From positions 1 to 10,672 of the forward strand of contig CBFIHR010000113.1 of NCBI GenBank assembly GCA_965662365.1: DNA of 10,672 nt. The letters are read 5' to 3'. The DNA comes from CAWVWD01 sp965662365. GTDB taxonomy: Bacteria; Bacteroidota; Bacteroidia; Chitinophagales; Saprospiraceae. The notes below the pieces were generated by a model that searched no databases, had not been told where the DNA came from, and worked only from the letters and a program-made list of their open reading frames with translations. Each line of letters starts with the position of its first letter. The first letter of the stretch is position 1. The position numbers and the translations under genes were made by a program. Below, one piece after another: positions 6,126 to 10,672 of the stretch.

Positions 6126-6367
6126 TTGTACTTTTCTATTAAGAAGTCAGCATAATCATTTTTTAAATCAAAATCCTCTCCGAGCGTGATTACGCCACTA
6201 ATGCTTTGAACTATGGGAGTTATTTTTATGTCTTCCTCTGATTCATTAAAGATTGATTGCAAGTAATTTTCAATTAATTTAGATAAACTAATTTTGTTTT
6301 GCTTTGCATAATCCTTAGCTTTTTCAATTACATTTTGATTCAGACTTAGTGTTAATTTCTTATCCAT
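6122..6367 (-). CDS. Ribbon-helix-helix antitoxin of the DUF6364 type, partner of the PIN toxin
   Basis: This 81-residue protein begins with the short strand KKLTLSLN (3-10), followed by helix A (QNVIEKAKDYAKQN, 11-24) and helix B (SLSKLIENYLQSIF, 27-40). This is the ribbon-helix-helix pattern of small dimeric DNA-binding antitoxins. The tail (VQSISGVITL...DYADFLIEKYK, about 53-81) matches the C-terminal segment that in DUF6364 proteins is expected to wrap around and inhibit the PIN toxin. Gene order antitoxin-toxin with an ATGA overlap is typical of VapBC-like modules. A perfect inverted repeat (6381-6409) begins 14 bp upstream of its ATG and is the obvious candidate for autorepression by the dimer. 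The start at 6367 is the only ATG that keeps the complete first strand. Confidence 0.85.
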   Translation of the reverse strand: MDKKLTLSLNQNVIEKAKDYAKQNKISLSKLIENYLQSIFNESEEDIKITPIVQSISGVITLGEDFDLKNDYADFLIEKYK

Positions 6368-6380
6368 AACATATCAGTTT

Positions 6381-6409
6381 TACGTATAAAAATACAAATC
6401 ATATACGTA
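6381..6409 (-). promoter_or_regulatory. Candidate operator of the toxin-antitoxin module
   Basis: TACGTATA (6381-6388) and TATACGTA (6402-6409) are perfect inverted repeats whose centres are 21 bp apart, about two turns of the helix, and each contains the palindrome TACGTA. The pair lies immediately upstream of the antitoxin start, where ribbon-helix-helix antitoxins normally bind. On the - strand a TATGATTTG sequence between the arms resembles a Bacteroidota -7 element with one extra base. Confidence 0.55.
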
Positions 6410-6494
6410 TTATACATCAGAATAGTTTCAGTAATTTTGAGAAATCAATTTAAAATCAAAAAACCGTTGTAATATCGCCCCATTTCAACCCAAT

Positions 6495-6533
6495 AAAAAA
6501 GGTGAAGCTGATTATTTCGGCTTCACCTTTTTT
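6495..6533 (-). terminator. Strong, symmetrical (bidirectional) terminator after the STAS gene
   Basis: A-run plus GGTGAAGCTGA (6495-6511) pairs with TCGGCTTCACC plus T-run (6517-6533) over 17 bp, including one G-U pair, around a 5-nt loop. On the - strand it ends the STAS gene (stop at 6552). Because the A-run and T-run are symmetrical it can work in both directions and insulates the toxin-antitoxin promoter. It is the strongest hairpin in the window. Confidence 0.85.
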
Positions 6534-6551
6534 ATTATTAAGAAAGTAGTT

Positions 6552-6920
6552 TTAAGCGTCTAACTCTTGATCTAAATTTTCCATAGAGACACTCTCGATA
6601 CTTGCTTCGAGTGATTCACTTATATTTAGGATAGTGTCCAAGCGAGAGATAGCAATTAACTTTTTTACGCTTGTGTGCTTAACACCTGTCAAAACAAATT
6701 GACCGATACCATTCCATAAACGGTTAGCTGTCAAGATGGCACTTAGGCCTGAAGAATCAACAAATTTGACGTCTTCTAAATTTAATATTAAATTTTCGAT
6801 GCCCTCGTTACGTAGGATGACCAGCTCAGATTTTAGATTTGGTGCCACAACAGAATTCAAATTTTCTTCTTGAAGCGATAAAACTGTGTATCCTTCTTGT
6901 TTATCAATTGAGTATTTCAT
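6552..6920 (-). CDS. STAS-domain protein, anti-sigma factor antagonist-like
   Basis: This 122-residue protein carries a single STAS domain. It shows the strand KYSIDKQEGYTVLSL, the helix APNLKSELVILRNEG (26-40), the strand NLILNLEDVKFVD (43-55) and then the key SpoIIAA-type block DSSGLSAI (55-62), in which S56 corresponds to the serine phosphorylated in SpoIIAA-like antagonists. The strand GQFVLTGV and the helix TSVKKLIAISRLDTILNI complete the fold, and the acidic C-terminal tail (ENLDQELDA) is unstructured. Family members bind anti-sigma kinases and release sigma factors, or take part in other phosphorelay switches. No kinase or sigma gene lies in the window, so the partner is encoded elsewhere. 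It is a one-gene transcript bounded by its own promoter candidate and terminator. Confidence 0.88.
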   Translation of the reverse strand: MKYSIDKQEGYTVLSLQEENLNSVVAPNLKSELVILRNEGIENLILNLEDVKFVDSSGLSAILTANRLWNGIGQFVLTGVKHTSVKKLIAISRLDTILNISESLEASIESVSMENLDQELDA

Positions 6921-7055
6921 AGTTCAAGTTATTTTATTCTTATTTACCTTAGGTTATAATTGAATAATTTGTTTAAAGTAATTAACCTCAATTTTATTAT
7001 TATCGATATGTTAATTTATATAAGCACTAAAGCGTATTAAGTCTAATATATTTCA

Positions 7056-7063
7056 CAAATGTA
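7056..7063 (-). promoter_or_regulatory. Candidate -7 element of the STAS gene
   Basis: On the - strand the sequence reads TACATTTG, an exact match to TAnnTTTG. Transcription from it would give a leader of about 130 nt before the ATG at 6920. A matching TTG at the -33 position is not evident, so this remains a candidate. Confidence 0.4.
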
Positions 7064-7350
7064 TAAATATTATTGAAAAAAATTTAGTGAAATCTGTCTT
7101 TAAAATTAAGAAAAACTTAAAGTTGCCGAAAATATTATTGTGATTAAATCCATAAATTCAGTGAATAAACTGACAATTTGTTCGTTAATACTATAAAATA
7201 TCGGTTGGTAGGGTTTTTGACAAAATGAAATAAGTTAAAGTTGTTGTTTTTATCCAAAAAATTGTAAAAATCACAGTAAATTCAAAAGATTTAGTAATAT
7301 GAACGGTTCTTCGTTTATTTTGTTAGAAATAATATTAGATTGTTTATAGA

Positions 7351-7393
7351 AAAAAGCTTACATTTATTTATGTAAATAATCGAGGTGCTTTTT
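7351..7393 (+). other. Two-part hairpin in the region upstream of clpC
   Basis: An outer stem AAAAAGC/GCTTTTT (7351-7357 and 7387-7393) encloses a perfect inner stem TTACAT/ATGTAA (7358-7363 and 7370-7375) with a 6-nt loop and an 11-nt bulge on the 3' side. The T-rich 3' end makes it terminator-like, about 150 bp before clpC. It could end a small RNA or an upstream leader transcript. No gene precedes it on this strand. Confidence 0.4.
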
Positions 7394-7487
7394 ATGAAAA
7401 CTTCAGATTAATTGGAGTTCAAAATTTCATATTTTAATTAAGAATTATTAAGAATTTATATTCACTAAAACAACTATTCAACCTTTT

Positions 7488-7518
7488 TTGAAATTAATCA
7501 AGCTGTATAATTGCTTTG
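7488..7518 (+). promoter_or_regulatory. Candidate Bacteroidota-type promoter of clpC
   Basis: TTG at 7488-7490 is separated by 20 nt from TTGCTTTG at 7511-7518, which matches TAnnTTTG except at the second position. The spacing equals that of the candidate before 596. A start near 7525 would leave a leader of about 20 nt before the ATG at 7545. Confidence 0.45.
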
Positions 7519-7544
7519 TGAATAAGGACTAAAATATAAAAGTA

Positions 7545-10073
7545 ATGAATCGGTTTTCACCAAAAGTGAAAGAAGTTATCTCCAAAAGTCGGCAAGAAGC
7601 GGACAGATTAGGACATAACTACATTGGTACAGAACATTTGTTGCTCGGAATTACGCTAAAGCCAAACAGCTTAGCGGTCAAAGTATTAGAATCATTAGAG
7701 GTTAGTACTGACGAGATCCGTGGCATTATCGAAACTTCTGTTCCAAACAAGCGTTCAGTACGGGCAAGTTATAATGTGGGCGAATTACCACTCAACAAAC
7801 AAGCAGAGAAGGTACTTAAAGCGACCTTCCTAGAAGCTCGAATGTTAAAAGACGAAGAGGTAGATCTGCAGCATCTGGTATTGTCTATTTTAAAAGACAA
7901 AAACTTGGCATCAGACGTTCTACATGAATTCGGTATAGAGTATGATCTTTTTAAAACAGAACTACGATACGTGAGTCAAGAAATTAAGAATCAACCACAG
8001 AATGATGAGTTTGATGACGAGGATAATCAACGGTATCAACAGCCTCGTGGCGGCGGTAATAATCCGAGTCAACAACAGCGTGGACAAGCAAAATCTCGTA
8101 CACCGGTTTTAGATAATTTCGGTCGTGATGTAACGAAGTTAGCTGAAGAAGGAAAATTAGATCCAATTATTGGTCGTGAAAATGAGATCGAGCGTGTATC
8201 GCAGATTTTAAGTCGTCGTAAAAAGAATAATCCTATTCTTATCGGTGAGCCGGGAGTTGGTAAAACAGCTATTGTTGAAGGTTTAGCACTAAGAATTACA
8301 CAGAAGAAGGTTTCACGAGCATTATTCAATAAACGAATTGTGATGTTAGACTTGGCAGCTTTGGTTGCTGGGACAAAATATCGTGGTCAGTTTGAGGAGC
8401 GCATGAAGGCGATTATGAACGAGTTAGAAAAATCTCGAGACGTAATCTTGTTCATTGATGAAATTCACACAATTGTTGGTGCAGGTGGTGCGACAGGCTC
8501 ACTTGATGCGTCGAATATTTTCAAGCCAGCTTTAGCAAGGGGAGAGTTACAGTGTATCGGTGCTTCAACTTTAGATGAATATCGTCAGCATATTGAGAAA
8601 GATGGTGCGTTGGATCGCCGTTTCCAAAAGGTTATCGTTGACCCGCCGACACAGGAAGAAGCGGTACATATTTTACATAATATCAAGCCAAAGTATGAAG
8701 AGTTTCATAATGTGGTTTATGATGATGAAGCTGTAAAATCTTGTGTGACACTTTCTGCTCGTTATATCACGGATAGACACTTGCCAGATAAGGCGATTGA
8801 TATTTTGGATGAAGTCGGTGCAAGGGTGCATTTAAAAAATATCAGTGTACCAAAGCATATTGTCTCTTTAGAGCAGCAAATTGAAACACTGAAAGAGGAA
8901 AAAAATCAGGCGGTTAAGAATCAACAGTATGAACGTGCTGCGGATTTGCGTGATGACGAAAGTAAGTTGCAACGTAAGTTGGAGTTTGCTAAAATGGAGT
9001 GGGAAGAGGAATCTAAAACTAAAAAATATCCAGTAGGCGAGGAGGATATTGCTGAGGTAGTTGCAATGATGACAGGTATTCCTGTACGTCGTGTAGCCCA
9101 GAATGAGAGCAATAAACTTATCACGATGGGACAAGATTTGAAAGAAAGCATCATCGGTCAAGATGAGGCTGTTCTAAAAATCACTAAAGCGATTCAACGT
9201 AATCGTGTCGGATTGAAAGATCCCAAAAAACCTATCGGTTCGTTTATTTTCTTAGGGCCAACGGGAGTTGGTAAGACAGAATTGGCGAAAGCTTTAGCAC
9301 GTTATATGTTTGACACGGAAGATGCTTTGGTTCGTATCGATATGTCAGAATATATGGAGAAATTTTCTATCTCTCGATTAATCGGAGCGCCTCCGGGATA
9401 TGTCGGTTATGAAGAAGGTGGACAATTGACGGAACGTGTTCGTCGCAAGCCATATTCGGTTATTTTATTAGATGAGATCGAAAAAGCTCACCCTGATGTT
9501 TATAATATTTTGTTACAAGTGTTAGACGATGGACAGTTGACGGATGGTTTAGGTCGTAAAGTTGACTTTAAAAATACGTTGATCTTGATGACTTCTAATA
9601 TTGGTGTTCGTAAATTGAAAGACTTCGGTTCGGGTGTTGGTTTCGCAACGAAGTCAAGGGTAGAATCTGCGGATGATGACGCACGAGGTGTTATTCAAAA
9701 TGCGTTAAAACGGACTTTCTCGCCAGAGTTTTTGAACCGTATTGATGATGTTGTCGTCTTTAATTCTTTAGGAAGAGAAGATATTTTCAAAATAATTGAT
9801 ATTGCGATGAAAGACGTTTATACACGTTTGGCAAATATCAATTACAAGTTGTCATTGAGCGATGAAGCAAAGGCGTTCTTAGCGGAGAAAGGATACGATC
9901 CACAGTTTGGAGCAAGACCTTTACACCGTGCTATTCAGAAATATTTGGAGGATCCGTTGGCGGAATTCATTCTAAATGATAATGAAAAAGAAGGGAATTT
10001 AATCGCAAACTTTGATGAGGAAAACAAACAAGTTATCATTGAAAAAGTAGTCGAAGAACCGAGTTTGAATTAA
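7545..10073 (+). CDS. clpC: ATP-dependent Clp protease ATP-binding subunit ClpC
   Basis: This is a complete 842-residue Hsp100 ATPase that unfolds substrates and feeds them to ClpP in the cytoplasm. The N-domain (about 1-145) has two Clp_N repeats with the helix FSPKVKEVISKSRQEADRLGHNYIGTEHLLLG. A D/N/Q/G-rich linker follows (150-184). AAA-1 has Walker A GEPGVGKT (234-241), Walker B VILFIDE (300-306) and arginine-finger candidates at LDRRF (356-360). A UVR motif in the middle region (about 443-478, NQQYERAADLRDDESKLQ) marks it as ClpC rather than ClpA or ClpB. AAA-2 has GPTGVGKT (571-578), SVILLDE (638-644), FLNRID (729-734) and GARPLHRAI (789-797). The ClpP-docking loop tripeptide VGF is at 698-700. 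All catalytic residues are intact and the length is normal. It is single-gene, with its own promoter candidate and terminator, and no clpP or McsAB-type gene is nearby. Confidence 0.97.
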   Translation: MNRFSPKVKEVISKSRQEADRLGHNYIGTEHLLLGITLKPNSLAVKVLESLEVSTDEIRGIIETSVPNKRSVRASYNVGELPLNKQAEKVLKATFLEARMLKDEEVDLQHLVLSILKDKNLASDVLHEFGIEYDLFKTELRYVSQEIKNQPQNDEFDDEDNQRYQQPRGGGNNPSQQQRGQAKSRTPVLDNFGRDVTKLAEEGKLDPIIGRENEIERVSQILSRRKKNNPILIGEPGVGKTAIVEGLALRITQKKVSRALFNKRIVMLDLAALVAGTKYRGQFEERMKAIMNELEKSRDVILFIDEIHTIVGAGGATGSLDASNIFKPALARGELQCIGASTLDEYRQHIEKDGALDRRFQKVIVDPPTQEEAVHILHNIKPKYEEFHNVVYDDEAVKSCVTLSARYITDRHLPDKAIDILDEVGARVHLKNISVPKHIVSLEQQIETLKEEKNQAVKNQQYERAADLRDDESKLQRKLEFAKMEWEEESKTKKYPVGEEDIAEVVAMMTGIPVRRVAQNESNKLITMGQDLKESIIGQDEAVLKITKAIQRNRVGLKDPKKPIGSFIFLGPTGVGKTELAKALARYMFDTEDALVRIDMSEYMEKFSISRLIGAPPGYVGYEEGGQLTERVRRKPYSVILLDEIEKAHPDVYNILLQVLDDGQLTDGLGRKVDFKNTLILMTSNIGVRKLKDFGSGVGFATKSRVESADDDARGVIQNALKRTFSPEFLNRIDDVVVFNSLGREDIFKIIDIAMKDVYTRLANINYKLSLSDEAKAFLAEKGYDPQFGARPLHRAIQKYLEDPLAEFILNDNEKEGNLIANFDEENKQVIIEKVVEEPSLN

Positions 10074-10118
10074 TAAACTTGAAAATAATAGGCTTTATTA
10101 ATAAGTCTAATAGATAAC

Positions 10119-10150
10119 AAAAGGCTTTACTTAGGTGAAGCCTTTTTGTT
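10119..10150 (+). terminator. Rho-independent terminator between clpC and the convergent thioredoxin-like gene
   Basis: AAAAGGCTTTAC (10119-10130) pairs with GTGAAGCCTTTT (10135-10146) over 12 bp, with one G-U pair and a tetraloop (TTAG), and is followed by T residues. It starts 46 bp after the clpC stop. Its A-rich 5' side means it may also serve the convergent gene ending at 10217. A weaker hairpin (TAGGCTT/AAGTCTA, 10089-10109) precedes it. Confidence 0.85.
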
Positions 10151-10216
10151 TTTTGATGTTTTGAAAAATTCTATAGAACTTGTTAAAGTTTCAACTTTCG
10201 AATAAAAACCCATTGC

Positions 10217-10672
10217 TTACAAGTTTTCAAGCATTTCAAGGAATTGCGTCTTTCCAATTTTTCCCGTAGCATAATCAATGACTTCTCCTTGCTCATCTGT
10301 AAATATGGTTATTGGTGTCATACCAGCATTGTAACGCTTTACAATTTCCGCTGCCTTCGGGTCATCGACATCAATTATGACAGGCACGACTTGCGAATTA
10401 ATCGCTTTCATCACTTCCTTATCCGCAAAAACTTCCCGCTTCATTATTCGGCATGGCGAACACCATTTTCCAGTAAAAAATAACATGATTTCTTTATCGG
10501 AATCGTTGGCAATTTCCTGTGCAGCAGCCATATCTTCTGCCCAAGCGACATCATTGGAAGGTGCATAAAACGAGTACCAAGCATAAGCCAAAGAAGCGAC
10601 AAGGAACGAAAGCCAAAAGAATTTCCAAAATGGATGTGATTGCTTTTTTGCAATTTTTGAAGAATCAGTAGA
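10217..10672 (-). CDS. Membrane-anchored thioredoxin-like protein (5' end outside window)
   Basis: The frame is open from the TAA at 10217-10219 to the right edge, giving 151 visible residues, so the start lies beyond the window. The N-terminal part (SSKIAKKQSHPFWKFFWLSFLVASLAYAWYSFYAP) is a positively charged stretch followed by one membrane helix, an anchor that would place the rest outside the cytoplasm. The C-terminal domain has the thioredoxin active site KWCSPCRIMKREVF (C-S-P-C around visible residues 71-74) and the cis-proline loop GMTPITIF, with the usual strand PVIIDVD between them. It should act as a periplasmic thiol-disulfide oxidoreductase or reductant carrier of the DsbD-gamma/thioredoxin_7 kind. 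Its substrate is unknown, as no cytochrome or secretion gene is visible beside it. It converges on clpC. Confidence 0.85.
   Translation of the reverse strand, partial: STDSSKIAKKQSHPFWKFFWLSFLVASLAYAWYSFYAPSNDVAWAEDMAAAQEIANDSDKEIMLFFTGKWCSPCRIMKREVFADKEVMKAINSQVVPVIIDVDDPKAAEIVKRYNAGMTPITIFTDEQGEVIDYATGKIGKTQFLEMLENL

Larger units (their letters stand above)
6921..7544. other. 624-bp AT-rich non-coding divergent region between the STAS gene and clpC
   Basis: Both strands were read and no credible gene was found; the frames hold only very short ORFs (for example a 16-codon one at 7300). The region contains promoter candidates for both neighbours and one long hairpin (7351-7393). The middle (about 7070-7340) shows nothing I can name. 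A small RNA ending in that hairpin is possible but not demonstrated. Confidence 0.6.

Noticed and set aside
7545..10073. Open frames antisense to clpC (for example 8069-8329 and 8868-9161)
   Set aside because: They follow the codon pattern of clpC on the opposite strand, have no recognisable domains and no start context. They are shadows of a highly conserved gene.
1..10672. CRISPR array, tRNA, rRNA, insertion sequence ends or target-site duplications around the defence block
   Set aside because: No regularly spaced repeats, cloverleaf-like sequence, transposase or flanking direct repeats were found by eye at 3430-3510 or 6370-6550.

Overview
The window reads as AT-rich chromosomal DNA from a member of the Bacteroidota. 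This rests on three things. The left-edge gene ends in a PNPF/FlgD-like C-terminal module typical of type IX secretion (T9SS) proteins. Several intergenic gaps hold matches to the Bacteroidota promoter pattern (TTG, about 19-20 nt, TAnnTTTG). Some families present (DUF1361, the HTH_34-type regulator plus membrane protein pair, and the DUF6364 antitoxin) are common in this phylum. No genus can be named safely. No rRNA, tRNA, CRISPR array or insertion sequence was seen.

Layout, left to right. (1) 1-431: 3' end of a large exported protein, probably a PorU2/C25-type T9SS component, closed by a clear terminator (465-505). (2) 596-2667, + strand: a six-helix membrane protein overlapping a small winged-helix regulator (ATGA), then an unrecognised soluble 113-aa protein and two small overlapping membrane proteins. 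The first of these membrane proteins may be a shortened DUF4173-type protein. (3) 2786-3424, +: a DUF1361 membrane protein. (4) 3514-6367, - strand: an addiction/defence block. In transcription order it holds a ribbon-helix-helix antitoxin (DUF6364-like), a PIN-domain toxin, a type III Mod-like adenine methyltransferase and a small PD-(D/E)XK nuclease. All four are co-directional with short gaps, and an inverted-repeat operator candidate lies before the antitoxin. (5) 6552-6920, -: a STAS-domain anti-sigma-antagonist-like protein with its own terminator. (6) 6921-7544: a 624-bp non-coding divergent region with promoter candidates for both neighbours and one long hairpin. (7) 7545-10073, +: a complete ClpC ATPase with a strong terminator. 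(8) 10217-10672, -: a membrane-anchored thioredoxin-like protein running off the right edge.

The most interesting stretch is 3514-6367. A toxin-antitoxin pair sits 33 bp upstream of a methyltransferase that looks like a type III Mod subunit. The expected Res helicase-nuclease is absent and its place is taken by a 229-aa PD-(D/E)XK protein. The nuclease gene has an odd 5' end: its usable start is GTG, an upstream in-frame ATG is cut off by a TAG, and a perfect hairpin straddles the methyltransferase stop codon. The window therefore suggests a compact restriction-modification plus toxin-antitoxin cassette in otherwise ordinary housekeeping and envelope genes. All functional statements are inferred from sequence features read by eye; no database search was run.
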